Shown here in pieces: positions 52,918 to 62,777 of a DNA stretch of 64,000 nucleotides; positions within the stretch are counted from its first letter, which is position 1; every line of letters starts with the position of its first letter. A program made the position numbers and the translations under genes. The DNA is from Stanieria sp964562685. GTDB taxonomy: Bacteria > Cyanobacteriota > Cyanobacteriia > Cyanobacteriales > Xenococcaceae. The stretch is taken from contig CAZLUP010000003.1 of assembly GCA_964562685.1 (NCBI GenBank), positions 62,001-126,000 of the forward strand, read 5' to 3'. The notes under the pieces are model-generated. The model was not told where the DNA came from. It ran no database searches and saw only the letters and a list, made by a program, of their open reading frames with translations.

Positions 52918-54420
52918 CTAGCAAGATATTTTTTGCTCGCTTAAAGGCAGAGTTAAATAGAAAGTGCTGCCTTGACCAAAATTACTTTCGACCCAAATTT
53001 TGCCCCCATGATGCTCGATAATATGGCGACAAATTGTTAATCCCAAACCAGTTCCACCTTTTTTGCGAGAGTCAGAGGCATCAACTTGCTGAAAACGCTC
53101 AAAAATAGTTTGTAGCTTATCGGTAGGGATTCCTCTTCCTTGGTCTTGTACTTCAATTTGACAGAAATGATTAATTACTTTTGTTCTGAGCCAAATTTTG
53201 CCTTTGGCATCGGAAAATTTAATCGCGTTACTCAAAAGGTTAGTTAAAGTTTGAAGAATGCGGTCAGGATCGACAAATACTTCCACACTACAAGACTCTA
53301 ATTCAAGTTGTACGTCTGCTCGGTCTGCCATAGCTTGCATGGTTTCTCTAGCTTGAATCAACAGTAGGTTTAAATCGCAATGAGTCGGTTGCATAGTAAT
53401 TTTGCCTGATTTCATCCGCTCTAAGTCCAAAATATCGTTAACCAAGCGGATTAATCGTTCCGTGTTATTTGTCGCAATACTAAGGACTTGTTGACCTTGT
53501 TCGGTTAGTGTTCCTAATTTACCTGAACTAAGAATATCTAAAGCTCCCATCATTGAAGTCATAGGAGTACGAAGTTCGTGACTAACTAGAGAAATAAATT
53601 CATTTTCCAGGCGTTTGCGTTCGGTAATATCGTTCATAATGCTGAGAGTGCATTGTTTCCCAGCTAATTCAATAATTTCTACCGATAATAAGATTGTTTT
53701 GATTGTTCCCGACTTAGTTAAAAATTGAAACTCTTGATTCCGAACAAAACCGTTTTGAAGAGACTTTTGAACAACTTGATCATAAATTGCTGAGGCAGAC
53801 TCTAAATTAATTTCTGTGATACTACGACCGACAATTTCTTCATGACTATAGCCACTCATTTGTAAAAAGCTCGTATTAACCTCAAGAAAACGTCCTTCTG
53901 CTACAGTTGCGATCGCAATTGGATTGGGACAAGAACGAAAAGCTTTAGCAAAAGTTTCTTCAGCAGCAGCGCGTTGAGCGATTTCTTGTTGTAGCTGTAA
54001 ATTTTGTTTTTGAAGTTGTTGTTGTAATTTACCAATGGTTAGATGAGTATTGAGTCTAGCTAAAACTTCTTCAACTTGAAAAGGTTTGGTAATGTAATCT
54101 ACCCCGCCGGCTTGGAAAGCTTTGATTTTATCAAAAACATCTCCTAAAGCACTAATAAAAATTACGGGAATGTCTTTTGTACGTAAATCTGCTTTAAGTT
54201 GATGGCACACTTCATAGCCATCCATTTGAGGCATCTTAACATCTAGCAAAATCAAATCAGGTGGTACTGCTTGCGCTCCTCTTATTCCACTAGAACCTTT
54301 AGTCACACTACGAACTTTATAGCCTTTTTCCGTCAACATTTGGGAAAGTAAAGCCAAATTTTCTGGAGTGTCATCGATCACTAAAATATCTGCTAGAGGA
54401 CGAGCGGACTGTTTAAACAT
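52918..54420 (-). CDS. Hybrid receiver-PAS-histidine kinase
   Basis: From ATG 54420 the product is 500 residues. A response-regulator receiver (about 8-125) has the phospho-acceptor Asp60 in LILLDVKMP. A short coiled coil follows, then a PAS domain (about 155-270) and a HisKA domain with the phospho-accepting His near 281 in FISLVSHELRTPM. The HATPase has NLLSNAIKFS (N box), DQGRGIP (G1) and GGTGLGLTICRHII (G2). It lacks membrane helices, so it is cytoplasmic; the signal is unknown. A longer TTG start at 54486 lacks a ribosome-binding site. Confidence 0.92.
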   Translation of the reverse strand: MFKQSARPLADILVIDDTPENLALLSQMLTEKGYKVRSVTKGSSGIRGAQAVPPDLILLDVKMPQMDGYEVCHQLKADLRTKDIPVIFISALGDVFDKIKAFQAGGVDYITKPFQVEEVLARLNTHLTIGKLQQQLQKQNLQLQQEIAQRAAAEETFAKAFRSCPNPIAIATVAEGRFLEVNTSFLQMSGYSHEEIVGRSITEINLESASAIYDQVVQKSLQNGFVRNQEFQFLTKSGTIKTILLSVEIIELAGKQCTLSIMNDITERKRLENEFISLVSHELRTPMTSMMGALDILSSGKLGTLTEQGQQVLSIATNNTERLIRLVNDILDLERMKSGKITMQPTHCDLNLLLIQARETMQAMADRADVQLELESCSVEVFVDPDRILQTLTNLLSNAIKFSDAKGKIWLRTKVINHFCQIEVQDQGRGIPTDKLQTIFERFQQVDASDSRKKGGTGLGLTICRHIIEHHGGKIWVESNFGQGSTFYLTLPLSEQKISC

Positions 54421-54622
54421 TGATTTTGATAGATCGATGGTTCTTAATCCTAGTTGTTCTTTTATCTTCACAGATCTAACGCTCAAGCTGGATAAATATT
54501 TTTCTTTTAACCACAGATATATTTAAGCGCGAGAGCGAGAAGAAATCGGGAAAATGACTAAGATACTACAATCAAAATTAATGTTAAATCGTTTACTCTG
54601 AAAGTGAATCTGAGAGGAGCTA

Positions 54623-55129
54623 CTATTCGTTATTCGGAGATAATTGATTCTTTAAATTGGCTAGAGAAGCCCAACGATTATCAATACTAGAGCTAACTAC
54701 CGCAGGGGTTATTTCTGTTCCCTGACAGGTTTTACCACATAGCTGACGGAGAGGCATCGCTAAAGATAGTTGTTCATAGAGCCAAGTTTCTGGTTCAAAA
54801 TACCCGTCAGGAGATAAGGTTTCTGAGAGCTCTTCAACTGCCACTTCTCTTTCTTGCGGAAAATCTTCAGATCGTTCTGCTTCTAACCAAATTAATTCGG
54901 AAGTACCAATCGAAATACGATGATTGTAGTGGTTAAGACAGCGATCGCAAACCAAAGTTACAATAGTTTCTGCCTTAGCCACAACTTCTAAATAATTCCC
55001 ACCATGCTTAATCACCATTAATCCTCGTATCGGAGTAAGAGTATTTAAACCTGCAATTGATTCTTGGATGGTAATCTCTTCTTTACGCTCCGGTAGTTTA
55101 AGTAAATGAGGTATATAAATAGCTTCCAT
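54623..55129 (-). CDS. YceD/DUF177 family protein
   Basis: The 168-residue protein has the DUF177 pattern with a CxxC pair (VTLVCDRCLNHY near 60-71) and a second Cys pair in LRQLCGKTCQG near 133. Members accompany ribosomal protein or fatty-acid genes and are linked to 23S rRNA accumulation in other organisms. It ends the rpmH-to-DUF177 operon, 28 bp after khpB. Confidence 0.88.
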   Translation of the reverse strand: MEAIYIPHLLKLPERKEEITIQESIAGLNTLTPIRGLMVIKHGGNYLEVVAKAETIVTLVCDRCLNHYNHRISIGTSELIWLEAERSEDFPQEREVAVEELSETLSPDGYFEPETWLYEQLSLAMPLRQLCGKTCQGTEITPAVVSSSIDNRWASLANLKNQLSPNNE

Positions 55130-55157
55130 TACTTTATCTTGAGACTACTTCTGGATT

Positions 55158-55649
55158 TTATTCACGCAGTCGTACAACTAAGCGTCGGTCTGGCTCTTGT
55201 CCACGGCTTTCAGTTTGGATATCTTCAGAATTCTGTAACAAACTGTGAATTTGTCGTCTTTCAGCAGAGGATAATTGAGTTAATTCTACTTCTTGTCCAG
55301 TGTTTCTAACTTGTTGTACCGCTTGTTCTGCCAAGGTTATCAGTTCTTGATATCGTTGAACTCGATAACCATCTATTTCTATGGTAACAGAACCCTGAAA
55401 TTCCGATTCGGGATTAAGATTGAGTAAGGTATTAGCTAAATACTGAATTGCGTCAATATTTTCACCTTTATCACCAATCAATAACCGAGTTTGTTGCTCG
55501 GTCAAATTGGTAGTTTCAATCGCTAACCAACAAGAATCGGTTTCGGCTGGTATTCGCTCAGGTAATTCTGGACTGACGGAAGTAGGAAACCCCATCAATT
55601 CCAGAAGTGTTTCTAACCATTCTTGCCCTCGTTGGACTTGTTGTTCCAT
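55158..55649 (-). CDS. khpB: KhpB/Jag-type R3H RNA-binding protein
   Basis: The 163-residue protein has a KH domain (about 40-110: LLIGDKGENIDAIQYLANTLL, with the GxxG-like GDKG) and an R3H end (RRQIHSLLQNSEDIQTESRG). The typical Jag_N extension is short here. The family binds RNA and partners with KhpA. It lies nine bases after yidC, the usual arrangement. Confidence 0.9.
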   Translation of the reverse strand: MEQQVQRGQEWLETLLELMGFPTSVSPELPERIPAETDSCWLAIETTNLTEQQTRLLIGDKGENIDAIQYLANTLLNLNPESEFQGSVTIEIDGYRVQRYQELITLAEQAVQQVRNTGQEVELTQLSSAERRQIHSLLQNSEDIQTESRGQEPDRRLVVRLRE

Positions 55650-55658
55650 AATTAGTTT

Positions 55659-56810
55659 CTAGCCAGAGGTTTTCTCTTTTTTCTTAGAACGTTTGCGTTC
55701 AAAAGGAAGGGTTTCTCTTGATTGCTCTGCTTTTTCCTGTTGCTCAACGATTTTTTGTAAGTTTTCAGGTAAAGGTTCTCGCATTAAAAACCAAGTTTGA
55801 CCGGTTTGGAACAGATTGGCAACCAAAATATACATTAACACCCCTGCTGGTAAAGGGAAAAACAAAAACATCCCACTAAAAATAATGGGCATCAGTTGGT
55901 TAACTGCTTGTTGTTGTTCGGCATTTGAGCCTTTATTTTGTTGTCCGCCAGTCAGTTGTTGGTTAACGTAAATACTGATACCAAAGAGTAAAACCATTGC
56001 TAAAATATCAAAATTGATTTTACCTTCTGAATCGGTTACACCAACTTGACCTAAAGCTTTAATAAATAAGAAACCTTTGTCGGCAGCGATTCCTGGAATA
56101 GTCCCTTGAATAGTTGCATCTCCTGGTTCTAAAGCTTCAATAGTACCATCGTCATTAATTTTTACTCTTTCCGAACCTTTGGTTACTTCCCAATGAGGTT
56201 GTAAGTTATATTCTGTATTTTGGGAAATTAGACTTTGGAAAGGTTTTCCTTCAACTGTTTGAAACTCTACTTTAGTGTTTTCTCCTACTACCAACTTATT
56301 ACCGGCAGGTAACAAAGCTGCTACTTTGTAATGAACCCCATCTTCGATATAAATATTTTGAGGTTTAGTAACAAAAGCTTGTGGTTGAATTCGTTCGATT
56401 TGTTCTTGAGGAAAAATTTGTAAATCAACAGTGTAATTAATATTACTAAAAGGCGAACCTCTTAAAGTAGCAAACAAGGCAAACAAAATAGGCATCTGCA
56501 ATAGTAAAGGCAAACAACCAGCTAGAGGGTTGCCAAACTCCTGCATGAGTTTTCCCATTTCTTCTTGTTGCTTGGCAGGATCGTTTTTATAACGTTTTTG
56601 AATTTCTTCTTGTCTTTCTTTCATCAAAGGCTGAACAATTTTCATTTTTCGCATATTGCGAATTTGTCCAGCACTAAGAGGAAACACAGCAAAACGAACT
56701 ACTAAGGTTAGTGCAATAATTGCAAAACCGTAACTAGGCACAATCCCATAGAAAAAATCTAGGATTGGCAACATAATATTATTGGAAATAAAGCCGATAC
56801 CAAAATCCAT
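55659..56810 (-). CDS. yidC: Membrane protein insertase YidC
   Basis: The 383-residue insertase has membrane segments at about 12-35 and 95-118 (GCLPLLLQMPILFALFATL) and near 270-340. The conserved Arg is in RFAVFPLSAGQIRNMRK, and the C-terminus is basic. Between about residues 125 and 265 is a large insert with a beta-rich, BIG2-like part (KINDDGTIEALEPGDATIQG) facing the lumen or periplasm, as in other cyanobacterial YidC/Alb3 proteins. It inserts membrane proteins of the thylakoid and plasma membranes. It sits in the rpmH operon. Confidence 0.93.
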   Translation of the reverse strand: MDFGIGFISNNIMLPILDFFYGIVPSYGFAIIALTLVVRFAVFPLSAGQIRNMRKMKIVQPLMKERQEEIQKRYKNDPAKQQEEMGKLMQEFGNPLAGCLPLLLQMPILFALFATLRGSPFSNINYTVDLQIFPQEQIERIQPQAFVTKPQNIYIEDGVHYKVAALLPAGNKLVVGENTKVEFQTVEGKPFQSLISQNTEYNLQPHWEVTKGSERVKINDDGTIEALEPGDATIQGTIPGIAADKGFLFIKALGQVGVTDSEGKINFDILAMVLLFGISIYVNQQLTGGQQNKGSNAEQQQAVNQLMPIIFSGMFLFFPLPAGVLMYILVANLFQTGQTWFLMREPLPENLQKIVEQQEKAEQSRETLPFERKRSKKKEKTSG

Positions 56811-56901
56811 TATTCAACAAGTCCAGCCTGTGGACAGTAGTTTTTTCTCAGTCTAGTGTACTCGATCGCGTTCGTAATTATTCTTTACAGAGCGAATTTA
56901 A

Positions 56902-57294
56902 TTAACCAGCAATTGATTCAACTGATTTACCAGTTTTTGCTGCTGCTTTTTCGGCAATGTAATTGGAGATTTCTCGAAAATTAGGCATTGCTCTCAATTC
57001 CAAGCGACTTTTGTCTTTTAGGGTAACGACTAAATCGCCCCATAAACCAATTCCTCTGGGAACTTTAACAACTTTAACTATTTCTGAATAAATAATATCA
57101 GTGCGATCGCGTCCCATCCAACCACCAGTCACAGAAATACGGCGGTCGGTAATTCGGTAGCGCAACCATAGCGCACGCACAATTGCTCCTACAGTTAAAG
57201 GAATACAAATAACAGTAAACGCTAGCAAAATATTGATAATTAAATCGCCAATATGGGGACCGCCTTCATAATAAACTTCTTCTTTAATACCCAT
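56902..57294 (-). CDS. Bacterial PH-domain membrane protein
   Basis: The 130-residue protein has a membrane segment at about 18-42 (INILLAFTVICIPLTVGAI) and a PH-like domain with RRISVTGGWMGRDRTDIIYSEI and PRGIGLWGDLVVTLKDKS. It overlaps the rnpA stop region by 11 bp and precedes yidC, the conserved cyanobacterial order. Exact function unknown. Confidence 0.85.
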   Translation of the reverse strand: MGIKEEVYYEGGPHIGDLIINILLAFTVICIPLTVGAIVRALWLRYRITDRRISVTGGWMGRDRTDIIYSEIVKVVKVPRGIGLWGDLVVTLKDKSRLELRAMPNFREISNYIAEKAAAKTGKSVESIAG

Positions 57295-57655
57295 TGATTA
57301 TTTCTGCTTCTATTAATAACTGCTTTAATTCTCGCAAAAAATGTTCATATTTGCATTCGCTTGCTTTGGGTTTAACTACAATCACAATTTTCCATCCACC
57401 AGGAACGTAAGGAAGTAGCTCTCGAAAAACTGCACGAATTTGTCGCTTGATCCGATTACGGATCACTGCTTTTTTACTAACTTTTTGACTAATAGAAATA
57501 CCTATACGAGTTGGATCATTAACTAAAGAGTCATTGATCGAAACTTCTAATAATGCCCTTAAAATTAGGTGGGGGCTATGACGGCGGATTCCCTGTTCGT
57601 AAACAGCAAGAAAATCACGCCGATGTTTTAGCCGATTGGTTTTTGGTAATCCCAC
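57284..57655 (-). CDS. rnpA: Ribonuclease P protein component
   Basis: The 123-residue basic protein starts at GTG 57655. It has the RnpA signature: LKHRRDFLAVYEQG, ISISQKVSKKAVIRNRIKRQIRA (the conserved RNR motif) and IVIVVKPKASECKY. It binds the P RNA to process tRNA 5' ends. It lies 34 bp after rpmH and overlaps the PH gene by 11 bp. Confidence 0.95.
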   Translation of the reverse strand: MGLPKTNRLKHRRDFLAVYEQGIRRHSPHLILRALLEVSINDSLVNDPTRIGISISQKVSKKAVIRNRIKRQIRAVFRELLPYVPGGWKIVIVVKPKASECKYEHFLRELKQLLIEAEIINGY

Positions 57656-57689
57656 ATTTCACGTTACTAATTGCCACAAAGCTTGTTAG

Positions 57690-57827
57690 TTATACAGTTA
57701 AGCGATAACGTCCTCTTTTACGACGAGCTTGAACTACTTTTCGCCCATTACTAGTCCGCATCCGAGCGCGAAAACCTGAAGTTCTTTTTTGTTTGCGATT
57801 AGTTCCGCCTAGGGTACGCTGAGTCAC
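57690..57827 (-). CDS. rpmH: 50S ribosomal protein L34
   Basis: A 45-codon frame reads MTQRTLGGTNRKQKRTSGFR and continues ARMRTSNGRKVVQARRKRG, the full L34 sequence. It starts at GTG 57827 with AGGAGG ten bases upstream; there is no ATG choice. It is the first gene of the rpmH-rnpA-PH-yidC-khpB-DUF177 operon and is too short for common minimum-length ORF cut-offs. Confidence 0.97.
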   Translation of the reverse strand: MTQRTLGGTNRKQKRTSGFRARMRTSNGRKVVQARRKRGRYRLTV

Positions 57828-57974
57828 TGATGATTACCTCCTTTTTGAATAGATTCATCAATAAAAAGTCACAATCTCTAATTGTACTATATTCAAATAG
57901 TCAACAGTAGAGATACTTGGTAGAATTGCTTTTACTAGCGTGTTAAAGTTTGATTGAGGCTTAAAACAATTGCT

Positions 57975-58511
57975 CTAAGGATTGATGCTCAAAATCCAAG
58001 TGCCTAAGTGTTGACGAATTGGTAAATCTGAGGCAGGTAAAATTTGACATTGAAAGTAAAAAGTACCGCCAAAACGAGGATTTTTAACATTAGAAAAGAC
58101 AATTTCTACCTTATTACTTTCTTTAAGCGGTTGTTCAAGATCAATTTCAATTAGATAACTTTCTTTATCCCAAATCACTTCTCTAATGGGAAGAGGTTCT
58201 CCTTTAACTCTAACTTCAATTTCATCGGTATCAAATTTTCCTTTATAGTAATCAGGGTAAGAAATAAAAAATTTAGATACACCTTGCATCAGTTTCTTAC
58301 CAGGAACACGTAGACGATAACGGTCAAAAGAACCAGCATTACCGCCAAAATCTAAATGATAATCCAGAATATTTTCTCTTTCTACTCCGCTAAAAATAGT
58401 TAAACCTGAATTACCTTGAGCATAGGTAATAATTGGCAAAAAACCGACAGAACAACTTAGCAGAGCTACAGTAGTTAATAAACTTCGATAAGATAATCTT
58501 TTAAAAATCAT
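57975..58511 (-). CDS. DUF2808 exported protein
   Basis: From ATG 58511 the product is 178 residues, with a signal peptide (hydrophobic core about 8-26, cleavage after TYA-Q near 32). The mature domain (SGVERENILDYHLDFGG, DRYRLRVPGKKLMQGVSKFFISYPDYYKG, NPRFGGTFYFQCQI) matches DUF2808, a cyanobacterial exported family of unknown role. An in-frame TTG at 58523 would add four residues. Confidence 0.85.
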   Translation of the reverse strand: MIFKRLSYRSLLTTVALLSCSVGFLPIITYAQGNSGLTIFSGVERENILDYHLDFGGNAGSFDRYRLRVPGKKLMQGVSKFFISYPDYYKGKFDTDEIEVRVKGEPLPIREVIWDKESYLIEIDLEQPLKESNKVEIVFSNVKNPRFGGTFYFQCQILPASDLPIRQHLGTWILSINP

Positions 58512-58708
58512 CGGATTGTCCAAAAATTTTAATTTAGTACTTCGTTAACTTTACTATTTTATTGACTGTAGCAAAGTTAGCAAATCTAAAGACGTAGAGT
58601 ACCAAGAAAAGTGTCAACCAAAATAATTTATTGAGCAGTTTACCAGCCAAAAAAAATCGCCTAAATTAATATCAGACGACTAGTTCGGTACTAGTTAGGT
58701 AATTGAAA

Positions 58709-60943
58709 TTAAATTAATTTATTTTGATAGTAGGCAATAGCTCGTTTATGGCGTAATAACATGAGTGGTCTTAATAAAACCTTGAACATAATTAATAAAG
58801 ATTGAATTTCCCCTGGACTATTTTTTCTGCGCCATTGTCCTGGACGACAATAAAGTATTTCAATTAAACTTTTTTGTTGACCTAAACTGAGATTTTTAAA
58901 TTTAATTCTGATTCTCGTTGTTTGAGCTTGAACATAACTATGAGTAATGCAACCATTAAGTTGTAATCCCTCTTCAATTAATTTTAAATTAATCTGGGTT
59001 GGTAATTCGGCATTTGTTTCTAAAGTTATTTCTGCACCTTCTTCGGATAATTTGTTAGTTATTCCATAGTAATTAATGTTTTGCTCAAGAACAATTTCAA
59101 CTGGTTTATTTAAAGAGAACCATTCGTAAAAACTAGGTTTAGGAATATCAAGTAAAGTTAGTAAAGCAACACTAAGAGTTACTATATTATAAATACTCCA
59201 CCATAAACCAAGATTGAAAGTCGGTTGAGATGAAAAATTTAAGAGAGCTAGAACAAAACTAATTCCAGTGATAATTAATAATCCTACTAAAGGTAAAGCT
59301 AAAGTCCAATTGAAATAAAAACGGTCTGAAGCTAATCCTTTAGGAGTCACTTTAAATCCTTTAGCAAAAGGACTCAAAATGATTTTAACTACAGTAATAG
59401 AAACAGGAAAACACTGAACCAATGAATATAAATCAGCCAGAATTGCCGAACGAGATCTGTTATTTAGCCAAGCAAAAACTGAAAGCTGAATAATATAGTA
59501 GGGCAGAAAAATATAAACTAATTCTCTTACACTAAACTCAATCGGATTGATACCAAAGAAAATATAGATAATTGGGACAAATAGAAAAAAGAAACGAGGG
59601 ATAGGAGTAAACCAGTGCAATAAGCCTTCTAAATGACCTAGTCTTTGCCAAAAATTTAATCCTGGAATAGTCAGAGGATTGGACTCGATAAAAAATGCTT
59701 GTAAAGTACCTCTAGCCCAGCGTAATCTTTGATCAATATGAGCCGAAATATTTTCTGCTGCTAAACCCGCACTTAATTTTTCATCGAGATAAACCAATTC
59801 ATAGCCTTTGGCAGCTAAACGAATACCTGTAAAGTAGTCTTCACTAACAGAGTCGGTGACAAAATAACCAATCTCTTCCAATGCGCTACGACGAGCAATA
59901 AAAGAAGTGCCGGCACAAACTACACTACCTACACCATCTTTGATTGGTTCTACTTGACGATAAAATACTTCTTCTTCAGGATTTAAAACAGCTTCTAAGC
60001 CTAAATTTCTGGCAATAGGATCGCAATTATAAAAACTTTGAGGAGTTTGAACTAAACCGATTTTTTGATTTTGAAAAAAGCCAACTGTGCGTTTTAAGAA
60101 ATTAGTAGTGGGAATAAAATCAGCGTCAAAAACTACAACTAGTTCGCTATGAGTTTGGGCAAGGGCATGATTTAAATTTCCTGCTTTAGCATGAGAATTA
60201 TCAGGTCTAGTAATATAGTGACAACCTAATTGCTGTGCTAATTGTTTGATTTCCGATCTTCTGGTATCGTCTAAGAGATAAATTTGTTTGTGAGGATAAT
60301 CTAAAGCCTGACATCCAACGATAGTTCGTTTCAAGATAAAGTCGGGTTCATTATAGGTAGGGATTAAAATATCGACTGAGGGAACATAACTACCTTGTTC
60401 AACTGCTTCGCTGTATCGATTTGCTTCACGATGACGGTTTTTAACTGAGAACATCAAGAGTAATTGAATAATTGCTCCCGATATAGTTAGTAATTCCATT
60501 ACCAACAACAGCAGACTAAAAGTTCCATTAACGGGATCTGCAAGATTAAGGGTAGATAATACTCGCCATATTAGATAGCGAACGAGTAAAATCAATAAAA
60601 TTGAAACAACTATTCGGCGTGACCAAGTTTGAGGTGTAGGGGAAACTCTCATAATCCCTTGCGCCAAAAAAAACAGTACCAGGGTCGGTACTAAGAGATA
60701 GTATTTATTGCCTAACTGAGGTGGTATCAACCAACTGGGAGGATTTTCTTGAACTAGCTGCAAACTAGCAAACAATTCGGTGACATGATTATTACCGAAT
60801 AACCAAGAAAGAGAAATTGCTGCAAAAAAACCAATCATAACAAGTATAACTAAGGTCGCTTGATGTAAACGGAAGCCTGAGTTACGAGTTACATAGAGAG
60901 GAAAATTCTCTCTTGATGATGATACTGGTTTAACTGTTTGCAT
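58709..60943 (-). CDS. bcsA: Cellulose synthase catalytic subunit, BcsA-like
   Basis: From ATG 60943 the product is 744 residues. Membrane helices lie at about 35-55, 90-108, 115-135 and 145-170. A GT2 domain follows with DILIPTYNEPDFIL, VVFDADFIP (DxD), SEDYFTG (TED-like) and QRLRWARG (QxxRW) near 410. More helices follow at about 445-600. The last 150 residues lie where PilZ is expected but lack the RxxxR c-di-GMP motif; only YYGITNKLSEEGAEI recalls the second motif. It should make a beta-1,4-glucan; other beta-glycans are possible. No bcsB is adjacent. Confidence 0.88.
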   Translation of the reverse strand: MQTVKPVSSSRENFPLYVTRNSGFRLHQATLVILVMIGFFAAISLSWLFGNNHVTELFASLQLVQENPPSWLIPPQLGNKYYLLVPTLVLFFLAQGIMRVSPTPQTWSRRIVVSILLILLVRYLIWRVLSTLNLADPVNGTFSLLLLVMELLTISGAIIQLLLMFSVKNRHREANRYSEAVEQGSYVPSVDILIPTYNEPDFILKRTIVGCQALDYPHKQIYLLDDTRRSEIKQLAQQLGCHYITRPDNSHAKAGNLNHALAQTHSELVVVFDADFIPTTNFLKRTVGFFQNQKIGLVQTPQSFYNCDPIARNLGLEAVLNPEEEVFYRQVEPIKDGVGSVVCAGTSFIARRSALEEIGYFVTDSVSEDYFTGIRLAAKGYELVYLDEKLSAGLAAENISAHIDQRLRWARGTLQAFFIESNPLTIPGLNFWQRLGHLEGLLHWFTPIPRFFFLFVPIIYIFFGINPIEFSVRELVYIFLPYYIIQLSVFAWLNNRSRSAILADLYSLVQCFPVSITVVKIILSPFAKGFKVTPKGLASDRFYFNWTLALPLVGLLIITGISFVLALLNFSSQPTFNLGLWWSIYNIVTLSVALLTLLDIPKPSFYEWFSLNKPVEIVLEQNINYYGITNKLSEEGAEITLETNAELPTQINLKLIEEGLQLNGCITHSYVQAQTTRIRIKFKNLSLGQQKSLIEILYCRPGQWRRKNSPGEIQSLLIMFKVLLRPLMLLRHKRAIAYYQNKLI

Positions 60944-61511
60944 AAAGTTCAATTATAGTTAGGCTCTTAAAAATAAACTTACAAAGTATCTGTAAATTTC
61001 TTGTAAAAAGGCAATTTTATTTTTAAAAAAAATCAATGTGCTTTGGTTGTGCTTTACATAATTTAACTAATATTTTTACTTTTGTAAGCACCTTATGTTT
61101 TTAGACTAGGCACTGATAATCTATGGCTATTGTGTAAAGATTTAGATTGGCAATAGCATATATCTATGTAAGAAAAAGTATTTTGATTGCTTAAAATCTC
61201 AATTTATAATTTTAAAAAAACACTTACAACAAAGTGATGACGAATAAAGTTTAATAAAAGTTCCCTACTCCTGATTAAGAGAGAAAAGGTAACTTAAATA
61301 ACTTATCTAATATTTATCTTTTTTGAGATAAGGAGTCTTTACGTGAAGAAGATGATGGCTCACAAAATTCAAAACTGTTTTTTTTGCCTTTATTAATAAT
61401 AAATTAATTTACTGTCTAAATTCTTGATAAATTCGAGATGTTGTGACTGCAACATTCAGAAAGATTGCATTAGGCTTAAGATTAATTGGTAATCTTTCTC
61501 TTTTATAAGTT
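60944..61511. other. Intergenic region between divergent genes
   Basis: A 568-bp AT-rich spacer between the cellulose synthase and FemAB-like genes. It holds promoters for both, not resolved. It contains a 17-codon frame with a good ribosome-binding site at 61343-61396. No RNA gene or strong hairpin was recognised. Confidence 0.5.
61343..61396 (+). CDS. Possible 17-residue leader or small peptide
   Basis: GTG 61343 is preceded at seven bases by AAGGAG and encodes MKKMMAHKIQNCFFCLY, then TAA. It lies 115 bp upstream of the FemAB-like gene. It may be a leader peptide or chance. Confidence 0.2.
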   Translation: MKKMMAHKIQNCFFCLY

Positions 61512-62705
61512 ATGGTTGAACAAATCAAGCCTAAATATTCTATTACCTGGCTCTCAAATCTTGCCGAAATTCCTCAAGCAGAGTGGGATGCTTTAGCTTT
61601 ACCGCTTAACACACCTTTTTTGGAATGGGAATGGCTCAATAATTTAGAAACTTCTGGTAGTGCTATTCCTCGGACGGGATGGCAATCTTGTCACCTGACT
61701 GTGTGGCGAGATAGACAATTAATTGCTGCTGCACCTTTTTATCTTAAAAGCCATAGTTATGGTGAATTTGTTTTCGATCATCAATGGGCTGATTTGTCTT
61801 ATCGTTTGAGAGTTGAATATTATCCTAAGTTGGTGGGAATGATTCCTTTTACTCCCGCGACTGGATACAGATTTTTAATTGCGCCTGGAGAAGATGAAGA
61901 AGAACTGACTGAATTAATGGTAGCAGCAATTGATCATTTTTGCGATCGCAATCGAATTTCTAGTTGTAATTTTCTGTTTGTCGATCCTGACTGGCGAGTA
62001 TTAATGGAAAATTACGGTTTTAGTAGTTGGTTACATCATAGTTATATTTGGGGTAATCAGAATTTTAAGAGTTTTGATGATTATCTTCAAATGTTTAATG
62101 CTAATCAGCGTCGCAATATTAAACGGGAAAGAAAAGCGGTGGTAAACGCTGGCTTAGAGATAAAAGTATTAGCAGGAGAAGAGATTCCTCATTATTTCTA
62201 TCCTTTAATTTATCGTTTTTATAGTAGTACGTGCGATAAATTTTATTGGGGAAGTAAATATCTCACTCGTAAATTTTTTGAACAACTTTATCCTAATTAT
62301 AGCGATCGCGTTGTCTTAATTGCAGCTTATCAAGAAGACGATGATAAGAAACCTGTAGGAATGTCTTTTTGTCTAACTAAAGGCAACAATTTGTATGGAC
62401 GTTATTGGGGTTGTTTTGAAGAATATAATTGTTTACATTTTGAGGCTTGTTATTACAAACCAATTGAATGGGCGATTAATAATGGTATTACCATGTTTGA
62501 CCCTGGTGCGGGAGGAAGTCATAAGAAAAGAAGAGGTTTTCCTGCTACTCCTAATTATAGTTTGCACCGCTTTTATAATCGCAGGATGAATCAAATTTTG
62601 CGTAATTATATTGATGAGATTAATCAAATGGAACAGGAAGAAATAGATGCGATTAATCATGAGTTACCTTTTACTAAAAGAGAAATCAATTTTAATTTTG
62701 AGTAA
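61512..62705 (+). CDS. FemAB/GNAT-like protein, DUF482 family
   Basis: The 397-residue protein has the pattern of DUF482 (peptidoglycan biosynthesis/recognition): NTPFLEWEWLNNLETSG, GYRFLIAPGE, NQRRNIKRERKAV, RFYSSTCDKFYWGSKYLTR and the late MFDPGAGGSHKKRRGF. The fold is a double GNAT. It probably transfers an amino-acyl or acyl group; the substrate is unknown. No membrane segment is present. Confidence 0.85.
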   Translation: MVEQIKPKYSITWLSNLAEIPQAEWDALALPLNTPFLEWEWLNNLETSGSAIPRTGWQSCHLTVWRDRQLIAAAPFYLKSHSYGEFVFDHQWADLSYRLRVEYYPKLVGMIPFTPATGYRFLIAPGEDEEELTELMVAAIDHFCDRNRISSCNFLFVDPDWRVLMENYGFSSWLHHSYIWGNQNFKSFDDYLQMFNANQRRNIKRERKAVVNAGLEIKVLAGEEIPHYFYPLIYRFYSSTCDKFYWGSKYLTRKFFEQLYPNYSDRVVLIAAYQEDDDKKPVGMSFCLTKGNNLYGRYWGCFEEYNCLHFEACYYKPIEWAINNGITMFDPGAGGSHKKRRGFPATPNYSLHRFYNRRMNQILRNYIDEINQMEQEEIDAINHELPFTKREINFNFE

Positions 62706-62777
62706 TAAGATGTCCTACTTGCTGCCATTTAAAAATATTTTTTTTATGTTTTTTATATAGTTATTAATTAAATAATA

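Noticed and set aside
57828..57974. Replication origin upstream of rpmH
   Set aside because: rpmH often lies near oriC in other bacteria, but no DnaA-box cluster, dnaA or dnaN is visible here.
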